A stretch of 64,000 nucleotides of DNA from the NCBI RefSeq assembly GCF_022869865.1, contig NZ_CP094984.1, positions 124,001-188,000 of the forward strand, in the 5' to 3' direction. Below are positions 41,275 to 50,673 of the stretch, one piece after another. A program made the position numbers and the translations under genes. Source of the DNA: Arthrobacter zhangbolii (GTDB lineage Bacteria; Actinomycetota; Actinomycetes; Actinomycetales; Micrococcaceae). Position 1 is the first letter of the stretch; each line of letters begins with the position of its first letter. The notes below the pieces were generated by a model, which had not been told where the DNA came from, searched no databases, and saw only the letters and a list, made by a program, of their open reading frames with translations.

Positions 41275-42066
41275 CTAGACGGTATTGATCAGATCGGCTA
41301 CCGAATTCATGATCTGCGTGGGACGGAACGGGTACCGGTTCACATCCTCGCGCTGGGTAATGCCGCTGAGCACCAGCACGGTGTGCAGCCCGGCTTCGAT
41401 GCCGGCGACGATGTCCGTGTCCATCCGGTCACCGATCATGGCGGTGGTCTCGGAATGCGCGTCGATCTTGCGCATCGCGGAGCGGAACATCATCGGGTTC
41501 GGCTTGCCCACAATGTAGGGCTCCATGTTGGTGGCCGCAGTGATCAAGGCCGCGATGGCGCCGGTGGCCGGCAGCACACCCTCCTGCGAGGGGCCGGTAA
41601 CGTCAGGGTTGGTGGCAATAAACCGGGCGCCGCCCAGGATCAGCCGGATGGCCTTGGTGATGGTGCCGAAGGAGTACGTGCGGGTTTCACCGAGCACCAC
41701 ATAGTCCGGGTTGGTGTCCGTAAGGATCATGCCCGCCTCATGGAGCGCCGTCGTCAGCCCGGCCTCACCCACCACGAAGCAGCGGCCGGGCGCGCCGGCG
41801 TTCTTGACCTGGTCCTTGAGGAACTCGGCGGTGGCCAGGGCGGAGGTCCACAGGTTCTCCTCCGGCACCTCCAGGCCCGAGGCCCGCAACCGGGCGGCCA
41901 GGTCCCGCGGGGTGTAAATGGAGTTGTTGGTCAGCACCAGGAACCGCTTGGAGGTTGCCACCCAGCGGTCAATGAGCTCCGCGGCTCCGGGAATCGGATG
42001 GTTCTCATGGACCAGCACGCCGTCCATGTCCGTCAGCCAGCACTCAATGTTCTCGTTTTCGCCCAC
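41275..42066 (-). CDS. HAD-IIA family hydrolase (NagD-like)
   Basis: The protein has 263 residues. HAD motifs are present: LTDMDGVLVHENHPIPGA (nucleophile Asp), VLTNNS, and MIGDRMDTDIVAGIEAGLHTVLVLSG. The C2 cap domain between motifs I and III matches the NagD group, which dephosphorylates nucleotides and sugar phosphates. The exact substrate is unknown. The start is GTG 42066, with GGGAG just upstream. Confidence 0.93.
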   Translation of the reverse strand: MGENENIECWLTDMDGVLVHENHPIPGAAELIDRWVATSKRFLVLTNNSIYTPRDLAARLRASGLEVPEENLWTSALATAEFLKDQVKNAGAPGRCFVVGEAGLTTALHEAGMILTDTNPDYVVLGETRTYSFGTITKAIRLILGGARFIATNPDVTGPSQEGVLPATGAIAALITAATNMEPYIVGKPNPMMFRSAMRKIDAHSETTAMIGDRMDTDIVAGIEAGLHTVLVLSGITQREDVNRYPFRPTQIMNSVADLINTV

Positions 42067-42169
42067 GGTCTCCCATTTCTCGCATACATCGTTGTTGCCT
42101 TGCTTACCTGCCGCCGCGCCAGGGACCGGAGTCAGAGGGGACGCGGCGGACCCTGCCAGTCTTTCACCT

Positions 42170-42175
42170 TAGGCT
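42170..42175 (+). promoter_or_regulatory. -10 box TAGGCT of a probable leaderless promoter
   Basis: TAGGCT ends six bases before the GTG at 42182. The GGAAGG in the gap is too close to the start to serve as a ribosome-binding site, which supports a leaderless reading. Confidence 0.65.
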
Positions 42176-42181
42176 GGAAGG

Positions 42182-42853
42182 GTGATAGACAGCCCCGAAG
42201 AACTCCCCGTTGACGCCGCAGACCCGGCCGCCGTTCCCCTGCACCAAGTGGGCGTGGGCCCCTGGGAAGGTCCGCTGCCCGATGGCGGTCACTGGGACCC
42301 GGAACTGCTGGCCAACGGCGATGCCCGCAACGTGGTGGATGAGTACCGGTACTGGAAGCATGATGCGATCGTGGCGGACCTGGACACCCGCCGGCATCCG
42401 TTCCATGTAGCCATTGAAAACTGGCAGCACGACTTCAACATCGGCACCGTGGTCCGCACCGCCAACGCGTTCATGGCCAAGGAAGTGCACATCATCGGAC
42501 GACGCCGGTGGAACCGCCGCGGCGCCATGGTCACCGACCGCTATCAGCACATCCGCAACCACCCGACGGTGGAGGACTTCGTCGAGTGGGCGCGCAGCGA
42601 GGGCCTGAGCATCATCGGGATCGACAACTTCCCCGATTCCGTGCCGCTGGAAACCTACGAACTGCCGGAAAACTGCGTGCTGGTCTTCGGCCAGGAGGGC
42701 CCGGGCCTCAGCCCGGAAGTCCACGCTGCGGCGGATGCGACGCTGTCCATTGCCCAGTTCGGTTCCACCCGCTCCATCAATGCCGGGTCCGCCGCCGCCA
42801 TTGCCATGCACGGCTGGATCCGCCGCCATGTCTTCGGCCAGAAGGTGAACTAG
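42182..42853 (+). CDS. TrmH/SpoU-family RNA 2-prime-O-methyltransferase
   Basis: The protein has 223 residues. The SPOUT motifs are clear: NIGTVVRTANAFMAKEVHIIGRRRWNRRGAMVTDRY, CVLVFGQEGPGLSPE and STRSINAGSAAAIAMHGWIRRH, which form the knotted SAM site. Relatives methylate tRNA or rRNA ribose; the target nucleoside is not known here. The N-terminal extension of about 60 residues is family-typical in actinobacteria. The gene uses a GTG start with a probable leaderless promoter. Confidence 0.92.
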   Translation: MIDSPEELPVDAADPAAVPLHQVGVGPWEGPLPDGGHWDPELLANGDARNVVDEYRYWKHDAIVADLDTRRHPFHVAIENWQHDFNIGTVVRTANAFMAKEVHIIGRRRWNRRGAMVTDRYQHIRNHPTVEDFVEWARSEGLSIIGIDNFPDSVPLETYELPENCVLVFGQEGPGLSPEVHAAADATLSIAQFGSTRSINAGSAAAIAMHGWIRRHVFGQKVN

Positions 42854-42987
42854 GGGACGGGCACCGGTTCCGTCCGCCGCGGCACGTTATCCGGTGACAT
42901 CACCTGCTGCCGGCAGGATACTTATGGCTAGGATGTAGGAAGCCAACGAGGGCGCCAGGCCCTGCCACAATCGACCTTGGAGTCAGC

Positions 42988-44006
<1,019 letters not shown>

Positions 44007-44007
<1 letters not shown>

Positions 44008-44435
44008 TGTCAGACGAATTCCGCAAGAACCTGCTCGGCCCGGACGCCACCTACCTGCCCGAGGAAACCGACGTCGTCGCCCGCCTGGAGGCAGGCGACG
44101 AAGCCGTGGACCTCGCCGCGAAATTCCCCACCTCCTCGCAGGTGTGGGCCACGCTGGCGGACGAGGCGTTCGAAGAGGGCCAGAATGTTGAGTCCTACGC
44201 CTACGCCCGCGTCGGCTACCACCGCGGACTGGATGCCCTGCGCCGCGCCGGCTGGCGCGGTGTCGGTCCCATCCCGTGGTCGCATGTCCCCAACCGCGGC
44301 TTCCTGCGCTCGCTGTACGCGCTGGGCCGTGCGGCGGCCGCCATCGGTGAAGCTGACGAAGTGGACCGGATCCGGAAGTTCCTGGATGACTCTGATCCGC
44401 AGGCCAAGGCTGCCATCGAGGGCCAGCTCGCCTAA
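44007..44435 (+). CDS. DUF3151 domain-containing protein
   Basis: The protein has 142 residues. The sequence RKNLLGPDATYLPEE, FPTSSQVWATLADEAFEEGQNVESYAYARVGYHRGLDALRRAGWRGVGPIPWSHVPNRGFLRSLYALGRAA is the full DUF3151 pattern. The family is restricted to actinobacteria and usually sits beside class II aldolase, as here, but its function is unknown. The start shares one base with the fba stop. A strong terminator follows. Confidence 0.93.
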
Positions 44436-44450
44436 CTGTATTCCGTGAGA

Positions 44451-44486
44451 GCCGGCGGTCCCCATACCGGGGGCCGCCGGTTTTTT
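44451..44486 (+). terminator. intrinsic terminator after DUF3151
   Basis: CCGGCGGTCCCC and GGGGCCGCCGG (from about 44452 to 44480) pair with one bulged T. A TTTTTTG run follows directly. Confidence 0.92.
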
Positions 44487-44521
44487 GTTGTGCAGGGCCG
44501 ATTGTCCTGCCCAAGCCGGCC

Positions 44522-44567
44522 CCGAACGCCTACCCTGAAGTCCGCCGAACGCCTACCCTGAAGTCCG
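44522..44567 (+). repeat. perfect 23-bp tandem duplication carrying a -10-like box
   Basis: Bases 44522-44544 and 44545-44567 are identical. Each copy contains TACCCT (44531-44536 and 44554-44559), a TANNNT -10-like hexamer. The duplication lies just ahead of the GyrI-like gene, whose ATG is at 44587, and would double its promoter. Confidence 0.85.
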
Positions 44568-44586
44568 AAGGGGAAGGGGAACTGCC

Positions 44587-45204
44587 ATGGACACGTTCGA
44601 ATTCCGCAGGAGCTACCCGGAGCTCTACGCGCCCGGCCGCAGGGATTTCACCCTGGTAGAGGTTCCGCCGCTGCAGTACCTGGCCGTGGACGGACACGGG
44701 AATCCGAACACCTCGCCCGAGTATGCCCGCGCCCTGGAGTGCCTGTATCCGGTGGCCTATACGCTGAAGTTCCGGTCCAAGCGGGAACTGCAACAGGATT
44801 TCACCGTGGGCCCGTTGGAAGGGCTTTGGCGGGCGGAGAACCCGGAGGCGTTTGTCAGTGGGGATAAGGACTCCTGGGACTGGACCATGCTGATCCCGCA
44901 GCCGGAATGGATCACGGCGGAGATGGTCGAGCAGGCAGGCGCCGAGGTGGCGGCGAAAAAGAAACTGCCGGAAGCGGCCCGGGTGCGGCTGCTGCCGTTG
45001 CATGAAGGATTGTCGGCGCAGATCCTGTTTATCGGTCCTTACGACGACGAGGCGCCGGTCCTCGCCCGGCTGCACGACACCTGGATGCCCGAACGGAACC
45101 TGGCCTTCAACGGCGACCATCACGAGATCTACCTGAACGACCCCCGGCGCACCGCTCCGGAGAAGCTCCGCACCGTGCTGCGACAACCGGTCCGGCCCGT
45201 CTGA
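44587..45204 (+). CDS. GyrI-like small-molecule-binding domain protein
   Basis: The protein has 205 residues. It matches the stand-alone GyrI-like/SOUL-related group: a start FEFRRSYPELYAPGRRDFTLVEVPPLQYLAVDGHGNPNTSPEYARALECLYPVAYTLKF, then PEWITAEMVEQAGAEVAAKK and MPERNLAFNGDHHEIYLNDPRRTAPEKLRTVLRQPV. Relatives bind lipophilic cations or drugs and are often induced by them. The promoter region is a 23-bp tandem duplication. AAGGGGA lies ahead of the ATG. Confidence 0.88.
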   Translation: MDTFEFRRSYPELYAPGRRDFTLVEVPPLQYLAVDGHGNPNTSPEYARALECLYPVAYTLKFRSKRELQQDFTVGPLEGLWRAENPEAFVSGDKDSWDWTMLIPQPEWITAEMVEQAGAEVAAKKKLPEAARVRLLPLHEGLSAQILFIGPYDDEAPVLARLHDTWMPERNLAFNGDHHEIYLNDPRRTAPEKLRTVLRQPVRPV

Positions 45205-45226
45205 GCGTTCCCGGCGCCGGTGTAAT

Positions 45227-45820
45227 TCAGGGAAGGATGGTGGTGGTGACCGCGACAATCTGCGGGGTGGCCGGCACGGAGCTGAAACCGAACTTCACCG
45301 GAGGATCAACCGGCCGCAGCGGACCCAGATCCGCCCCGTCCCACGCGGCGTCCACACCGGTAAGGGAACGGATGGACCGGACACCGTAGAACTCGCGCCG
45401 TCCGCCGCCCGCAGACCCTGCCGTCTGCACACCGGGCACCAGCAGGGCCGCCATCGGACTGATGATCCGCAGCCACCAGGGGGCGACGGCGAGCGGCGCC
45501 GGCACGTGCTCCAGCAGCCGGCCCAAAACCGTTACCGGCCCCAGCCGCACGTCCAGCCGCAGCGGCCCGGCGGCCACCCGCAGGGTGCCCGGCGCCAGCT
45601 CCGCGTGCACCGGTGCCACCACGGTCCGGTCAAAACGGTAGGTAGCGTTCACGTAATCCGCCACGGTGTCGGAGGGGGCCAGCAGTGTGCGAAGGCCGGC
45701 GTCGTCCTCCACCATCACATCGGTGAACGCGCCCAGCGGGGAATCCTGCCAGTGCCCCACCACAAAACGGGTGCCGGAAGCGGTGCCCAGTCCGGCGATA
45801 TAGCCGCGGAATCGGTCCAT
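45227..45820 (-). CDS. conserved protein of unknown function
   Basis: The protein has 197 residues. It starts MDRFRGYIAGLGTASGTRFVVGHWQDSPLGAFTDVMVEDDAGLRTLLAPSD and looks beta-rich without membrane helices, apart from a weakly hydrophobic stretch (WWLRIISPMAALLVPG). No catalytic motif is visible. A longer frame to 45904 exists, but the ATG at 45820 has a TACCGT box seven bases ahead and begins the compact domain. It is divergent from purA. I do not recognise the family. Confidence 0.68.
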   Translation of the reverse strand: MDRFRGYIAGLGTASGTRFVVGHWQDSPLGAFTDVMVEDDAGLRTLLAPSDTVADYVNATYRFDRTVVAPVHAELAPGTLRVAAGPLRLDVRLGPVTVLGRLLEHVPAPLAVAPWWLRIISPMAALLVPGVQTAGSAGGGRREFYGVRSIRSLTGVDAAWDGADLGPLRPVDPPVKFGFSSVPATPQIVAVTTTILP

Positions 45821-45877
45821 GACGCCCACGGTACCTGCGGGAGAGCGTATTTTCGGGTGAGCGAAAGCATGATCGGC

Positions 45878-46018
45878 TAAACTTGGCAGGTAAGAGCCCC
45901 GCAACTTGCGCTGAGGTAGGCCGTTACGGCAGCACCGGCAAGTTCAGGGGCGTTCTCATGCACGGTAGCGGATCTGCAACCAAGCAGGTTCCCGCCGTAA
46001 CTAATGGGGGAGGATCCC
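45878..46018 (+). promoter_or_regulatory. purA promoter and structured leader
   Basis: A TAAACT -10 box (45878-45883) predicts a leader of about 130 bases. AACTTGC (45903-45909) pairs with GCAAGTT (45938-45944) around an inner CCGT/ACGG hairpin. A 35-codon ORF starts at ATG 45958 in another frame and runs past the purA start. Neither matches a known purine riboswitch. The ribosome-binding site GGGGGAGG lies at 46006-46013. Confidence 0.5.
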
Positions 46019-47308
46019 ATGCCAGCTATAGTCATCGTCGGCGCCCAGTGGGGCGACGAAGGTAAAGGTAAGGCCACCGACCTGCTCGGCGGCCGCGTCG
46101 ACTACGTCGTCAAGCCCAACGGCGGCAACAATGCCGGCCACACCGTCGTCGTCGGCGGTGAAAAATACGAACTTAAGCTGCTGCCTGCGGGCATCCTCAG
46201 CCCCAATGCCATTCCCGTGATCGGCAACGGCTGCGTGGTGAACCTCGAAGCTCTCTTCACCGAGATCGACGGCCTGGAATCCCGCGGTGCGGACACCTCC
46301 AAGCTGCGCATCTCCGCCAACGCCCACCTGGTGGCACCGTTCCACCAGGTCATGGACAAGGTCACCGAACGGTTCCTGGGCAAGCGTGCCATCGGCACCA
46401 CCGGGCGCGGTATCGGCCCGGCCTACATGGACAAGGTGGCCCGCCTGGGCATCCGCGTGCAGGACATCTTTGACGAGTCCATCCTGCGCCAGAAGGTCGA
46501 AGGCTCCCTGAAGCAGAAGAACCAGCTGCTGCTGAAGGTCTACAACCGCCGCGACGTCGACGCCGAAGAGATGGTGCAGTACTTCCTCTCCTACGCGGAC
46601 CGGCTGCGGCCCATGGTCATCGACTCCACGTACGAGCTGAACACCGCCCTGGACGAGGGCAAGGTCATCCTGATGGAGGGCGGCCAGGCCACCTTCCTGG
46701 ACGTGGACCACGGCACCTACCCGTTTGTGACCTCCTCCAACCCGACCGCCGGCGGCGCGTCCGTGGGCTCGGGCATCGGCCCCACCCGGATCACCCGTTC
46801 CGTGGGCATCATCAAGGCGTACACCACCCGTGTGGGCGCCGGACCGTTCCCCACCGAGCTGTTCGATGACATGGGCCTGTACCTGCAGAAGACCGGCGGC
46901 GAATTCGGTGTCAACACCGGCCGTCCGCGCCGCTGCGGCTGGTACGACGCCGTGCTGGCCCGCCACGCGTCCCGCGTCAACGGTTTCACGGACTACTTCG
47001 TCACCAAGCTGGACGTGCTCACCGGCATCGAAAAGATCCCGGTATGCGTGGCCTACGACGTCGACGGCGTGCGCTTCGACGAGATGCCGATGACGCAGAC
47101 CGACTTCCACCACGCGAAGCCGATCTTCGAATACTTCGACGGCTGGACCGAGGACATCACCGGCGCCAAGACCCTGGAGGACCTGCCGGAGAACGCCCGC
47201 AACTATGTGCTGGCCCTGGAGAAGATGTCCGGCACCCGGTTCTCAGCGATCGGCGTGGGCCCGGACCGGGACCAGACCATTGTGGTGCGGGACCTGATCA
47301 ACGACTAG
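46019..47308 (+). CDS. purA: adenylosuccinate synthetase
   Basis: The enzyme joins IMP and aspartate with GTP in AMP synthesis. The protein has 429 residues. It starts [22 protein letters not shown] with the P-loop, followed by [27 protein letters not shown]. The motif [22 protein letters not shown] and [19 protein letters not shown] are intact. The ATG at 46019 is preferred over 46004 because it lies six bases after GGAGG and fits the family start. Confidence 0.96.
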   Translation: MPAIVIVGAQWGDEGKGKATDLLGGRVDYVVKPNGGNNAGHTVVVGGEKYELKLLPAGILSPNAIPVIGNGCVVNLEALFTEIDGLESRGADTSKLRISANAHLVAPFHQVMDKVTERFLGKRAIGTTGRGIGPAYMDKVARLGIRVQDIFDESILRQKVEGSLKQKNQLLLKVYNRRDVDAEEMVQYFLSYADRLRPMVIDSTYELNTALDEGKVILMEGGQATFLDVDHGTYPFVTSSNPTAGGASVGSGIGPTRITRSVGIIKAYTTRVGAGPFPTELFDDMGLYLQKTGGEFGVNTGRPRRCGWYDAVLARHASRVNGFTDYFVTKLDVLTGIEKIPVCVAYDVDGVRFDEMPMTQTDFHHAKPIFEYFDGWTEDITGAKTLEDLPENARNYVLALEKMSGTRFSAIGVGPDRDQTIVVRDLIND

Positions 47309-47324
47309 GTCCGCACGCTCCGTT

Positions 47325-47354
47325 CGAAAGCCCCGCAAAGCTGCGGGGCTTTCG
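47325..47354. terminator. bidirectional intrinsic terminator
   Basis: CGAAAGCCCCGCA (47325-47337) pairs perfectly with TGCGGGGCTTTCG (47342-47354) around a four-base loop. It serves purA and the convergent VOC gene. Confidence 0.88.
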
Positions 47355-47372
47355 CCGTTAACGGGCGGACGG

Positions 47373-47756
47373 TTACCCCAGTGCCGCTTCCTCGGCGGAA
47401 CGGCTGAGCACGCAGAATTCGTTGCCCTCCGGATCGGCCAGCACCACCCAGTCCACCTCGGACCCCTGCCCGACATCGGCACGGACCGCACCGAGTGAGA
47501 GCAGCCGGTCCACTTCCTGGGCCTGCGTGCTGCCCTCGGAGGCACGCAGGTCCAGGTGCAGCCGGTTCTTGACGGTCTTGCCCTCGGGTACGGGAATGAT
47601 GTCGATGTCCGGTCCCACCCCGTCCGTTCCAACCAGGGAAATGACGTCGGCGTCGTTGGTTTCCTCGATCCGGTAGCCGAGCGCCTGGGTCCAAAACCCC
47701 GCCAGCCGCCGGGGATCGGCTGCGTCGAGGGCTATGGATGAGATGACACTGCTCAT
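47373..47756 (-). CDS. VOC (glyoxalase-like) family protein
   Basis: The protein has 127 residues. It shows the paired beta-alpha-beta-beta-beta modules of the family: SIALDAADPRRLAGFWTQALGYRIEE, then KNRLHLDLRAS and VVLADPEGNEFCVLS with the usual metal-ligand positions His and Glu. Such single-domain proteins may bind antibiotics or small ligands or act as dioxygenases, and the ligand is unknown. AGGAG precedes the ATG. Its start lies close to the divergent AAA ATPase gene. Confidence 0.88.
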   Translation of the reverse strand: MSSVISSIALDAADPRRLAGFWTQALGYRIEETNDADVISLVGTDGVGPDIDIIPVPEGKTVKNRLHLDLRASEGSTQAQEVDRLLSLGAVRADVGQGSEVDWVVLADPEGNEFCVLSRSAEEAALG

Positions 47757-47889
47757 GGAGGGGCTCCTGACTTCGCATGATGGGTGGCCCGAAGCTAACA
47801 GCACGCAGGAGGCACCGTCAATGGAAACGCCGCTCGCGTCGGACGGGCGCATCCGGGCCATGGCAGCCGCTGGGCTAGAGTTTTGGACC

Positions 47890-49191
47890 ATGGACGGAAT
47901 CAGTGAAGAACTCATTGCCAGCCTGCGGCGTGCCGTCACGGCAGCCCCGGAGGACACGGCGCTGCGGCTGCATCTGGCCCAGCTGCTGCTGGACGGCAAC
48001 CGGGCCGTGGAAGCACTGGGACAGATCAACACCGTCCTGGGCTCCGAGCCCGCAAGTGCCTCCGCCCTGGCATTGCTCAACCGGGCCGCTGCCGCACTGA
48101 GTTCCACCGTGCCCGACGTCGCTGCCTCCGACGGCGCTGCTTCCGACGTCGCTCCCGCCCCCGAAACGCCCGCCCCCGACGCGGGAAGCGATGACCGGCC
48201 GGATTTCGACTGGGAACGGGCAGAATCCGACATCGATTCCACCCTGCCCCCGCCCTTCGTGGAACCCGGGCGGATCAGCATGGGCGAGGACGGCGAGCCG
48301 GTCGCCATTACCGAACCCGAGGTGCCGGCCCTGACACTGGCCGACGTCGGCGGTCTGGAGCCGGTCAAGCAGCGGCTCAACGAATCCTTCCTGGTGCCCA
48401 TGCGGCACGCCGACGTGGCCAAGACGTTTAGGAAATCCCTGCGCGGCGGACTGCTGCTGTACGGGCCGCCCGGATGCGGCAAAACGTTCCTTGCCCGCGC
48501 CGTTGCCGGCGAGCTCGGCGCCGCGTTTATGTCCGTGTCCATTACGGACGTGGTTGACCCGCTGATCGGGCAGACGGAGAAGAACCTCAAAGCCATCTTC
48601 GACTCAGCACGTGCACACCGGCCGACCGTCCTGTTTATTGACGAGGTGGACGCCATCGGGCTCAAGCGCAGTTCCATGGTGGGAAGCTCGGTCTGGCTGC
48701 GCCAGATGGTCAACCAGCTGCTGCTGGAACTGGACTCCATGTCCGGAGACAATGACGGCCTCTACGTGCTGGCCGCCACCAACCATCCCTGGGACCTGGA
48801 CGAGGCGCTGATGCGCCCCGGCCGGCTGGACCGCGCGGTATTGGTGATTCCGCCGGATCCGGCGGCGCGCCGGGCCATCCTGAACCACAACCTCAAGGAC
48901 CGGCCGCTTGCCGGGATCAACCTGGAGGAAATAGTGGGCCGCACGGACGGTTTCTCCGGCGCCGACCTTGCCCACCTGTGCACCACCGCCGCGGAGAAAG
49001 CGATGATGCGCTCCATCGAGGCAAACGAAATCCGGCCCGTCACCATGGAGCACATCAACCTCGCCTTTGCCGAGGTGCGGCCCTCCACCCTGCCGTGGCT
49101 CGAATCGGCGGTCAACGTAGTGAAGTTCAGCAACCGGCATGGCAGGTATAACGACCTCGCCGAGTACCTGCGGGCGAGGCAGATGCTGTGA
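47890..49191 (+). CDS. AAA ATPase with an N-terminal TPR-like region
   Basis: The protein has 433 residues. An N-terminal helical repeat (ISEELIASLRRAVTAAPEDTALRLHLAQLLLDGNRAVEALGQIN) and an acidic, Ala/Pro-rich linker precede a classical AAA domain: Walker A GPPGCGKT at about 191-198, Walker B VLFIDEVDAIG at about 246-256, arginine finger MRPGRLDR near 308. The C-terminus RPSTLPWLESAVNVVKFSN recalls Vps4-type ATPases. TAGAGT lies eight bases before the chosen ATG. It overlaps the next gene (GTGA), so the two likely act together, perhaps in remodelling membrane proteins. Confidence 0.88.
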   Translation: MDGISEELIASLRRAVTAAPEDTALRLHLAQLLLDGNRAVEALGQINTVLGSEPASASALALLNRAAAALSSTVPDVAASDGAASDVAPAPETPAPDAGSDDRPDFDWERAESDIDSTLPPPFVEPGRISMGEDGEPVAITEPEVPALTLADVGGLEPVKQRLNESFLVPMRHADVAKTFRKSLRGGLLLYGPPGCGKTFLARAVAGELGAAFMSVSITDVVDPLIGQTEKNLKAIFDSARAHRPTVLFIDEVDAIGLKRSSMVGSSVWLRQMVNQLLLELDSMSGDNDGLYVLAATNHPWDLDEALMRPGRLDRAVLVIPPDPAARRAILNHNLKDRPLAGINLEEIVGRTDGFSGADLAHLCTTAAEKAMMRSIEANEIRPVTMEHINLAFAEVRPSTLPWLESAVNVVKFSNRHGRYNDLAEYLRARQML

Positions 49192-50663
49192 GCACCGGCG
49201 CTGACCTGGACCGGATAGGCGCCCGGTGGCAGGTCCTGACCGCAGCGGCCCGCCACCGGGATGCGCTGGAACTGATTCAGGCACACCTGGACGCCCACCG
49301 TGCGGAGCCGTATGTCTGGACGCTGCTGAGCCAGACGCTGAACAACCTGGGGGAGGGGACGGACGGTGAGTCCGCAGCCCGTGAGGCATTGGAACTGGAG
49401 CCGCTCAGCACCTCGGCACTGATCAACCTCTCCCGCGGACTGGCGCTGCAGGGCAGGTTCACCGAAGCCGAAACGGCCGCCGCGCAGGCCCGGGACCTGG
49501 ACGACCAGCAGGCCGGAACACACGCGTGGCTGGCGCTGGTGCACCACGAGCAGGGCCGCTATGTGGAGGCGCTGGAAGGCGTGCAGGAAGCCCTCCGCCT
49601 GCAGCCCTCAGGGGATAATTTCGCCTTGCTCGCCGAGATCCGGATCAGCATGGGCCAGCATGATCAGGCCCGCCGGGCGCTCGCGGACGGGCTGGCCGCG
49701 GACCCGCAGAACCGGCAGCTGCTGCTGCTCAGCGGACGCGTGTCCCACGGTGAAGAGGTGGTGGGGGACCAGGTTGAGCTGCTGAGCGGAATGCTGGCGG
49801 CGTCCCCGACGGACCGCGGGCCCCTGGACCAGCTGAAGCAGGAAGTCCTGGCCCGGGGGCGGCATCTGGCCCTGCTGCCCTGGCTGCAGGGAGTTCTCTT
49901 TTGTTTCCTGGCGCCGCTGATCACCCAGGTCCCGGCGGGCGGTGCCGCTGCGCTCGCGCTCTGGCTGGGATTGGCGGTGATCCTCCGGGCACGGTTCCTG
50001 CTTCGGCGCCTGTCCCGCGCCGTTCCGGCCGGGTTCCTCCGGGACGTGCTGCGGGAATCCCCGGACGCCCGAAAGGGCGTGGCGGCCCTGATCGCTGCGG
50101 AGGCATGGGTGCTCGCAGCCGGCTTTGGTGCCGGTCTCGCTGCCGCCGGCGACGGCCTTCGATGGTCCCTGGTTCTGCTGATGGGTGGAACGGTACTCGT
50201 GCTGGCTGCCCGGTATCTGCTGCACCGGGCCGCCTACCGGGCTTTGGAGGGTTTCACCGAAGAAGCGGCGCCCGAGTACGCGGCCGCCCGGGACCGGTAT
50301 GCCGGAGACCGATCGGGCCGGGCCCTCTGGGCTGGTGTGCTGGGCGCCCTGCTTGGCCTGCTGGCCCTGCTGCAGCAGACCTACACTGTGTTTGCCGGTG
50401 CCGCGAGTGCCTTCGCCGGGGCCTTCGTCCTGGCCGAAGCGGTGCATTTCAGTGTCGTGAAACTCTCGCTGCGCCGCCACCTGAACAGCCGCCACCTAAA
50501 CCACCGGACTCCGCCGGAAGGTCATCCCGGTGATACGGACCGGCCGGGCAGGCTCGGAAAACCGCCGCCCCGTGTCCTGCTGCTGGGGGTGGCGGTGCTG
50601 CTTGTTCCGGCACTGATGCTGGCGGCCGGCACCTGGCTGCTGGCAGCGGGAAGCGTTCCGTAG
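49188..50663 (+). CDS. TPR-containing polytopic membrane protein, partner of the AAA ATPase
   Basis: The protein has 491 residues. The first 230 form TPR repeats (NLGEGTDGESAAREALELEPLSTSALINLSRGLALQGRFTEAETAAAQARDLD and AWLALVHHEQGRYVEALEGVQEALRLQPSGD). The rest has about seven membrane helices, e.g. LPWLQGVLFCFLAPLITQVP and WAGVLGALLGLLALLQQTYTVF. It starts at a GTG overlapping the ATPase stop by four bases. I know no characterised homologue; TPRs on both proteins suggest they bind each other or a shared client. Confidence 0.82.
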   Translation: MSTGADLDRIGARWQVLTAAARHRDALELIQAHLDAHRAEPYVWTLLSQTLNNLGEGTDGESAAREALELEPLSTSALINLSRGLALQGRFTEAETAAAQARDLDDQQAGTHAWLALVHHEQGRYVEALEGVQEALRLQPSGDNFALLAEIRISMGQHDQARRALADGLAADPQNRQLLLLSGRVSHGEEVVGDQVELLSGMLAASPTDRGPLDQLKQEVLARGRHLALLPWLQGVLFCFLAPLITQVPAGGAAALALWLGLAVILRARFLLRRLSRAVPAGFLRDVLRESPDARKGVAALIAAEAWVLAAGFGAGLAAAGDGLRWSLVLLMGGTVLVLAARYLLHRAAYRALEGFTEEAAPEYAAARDRYAGDRSGRALWAGVLGALLGLLALLQQTYTVFAGAASAFAGAFVLAEAVHFSVVKLSLRRHLNSRHLNHRTPPEGHPGDTDRPGRLGKPPPRVLLLGVAVLLVPALMLAAGTWLLAAGSVP

Positions 50664-50673
50664 GCCCGCGGGC

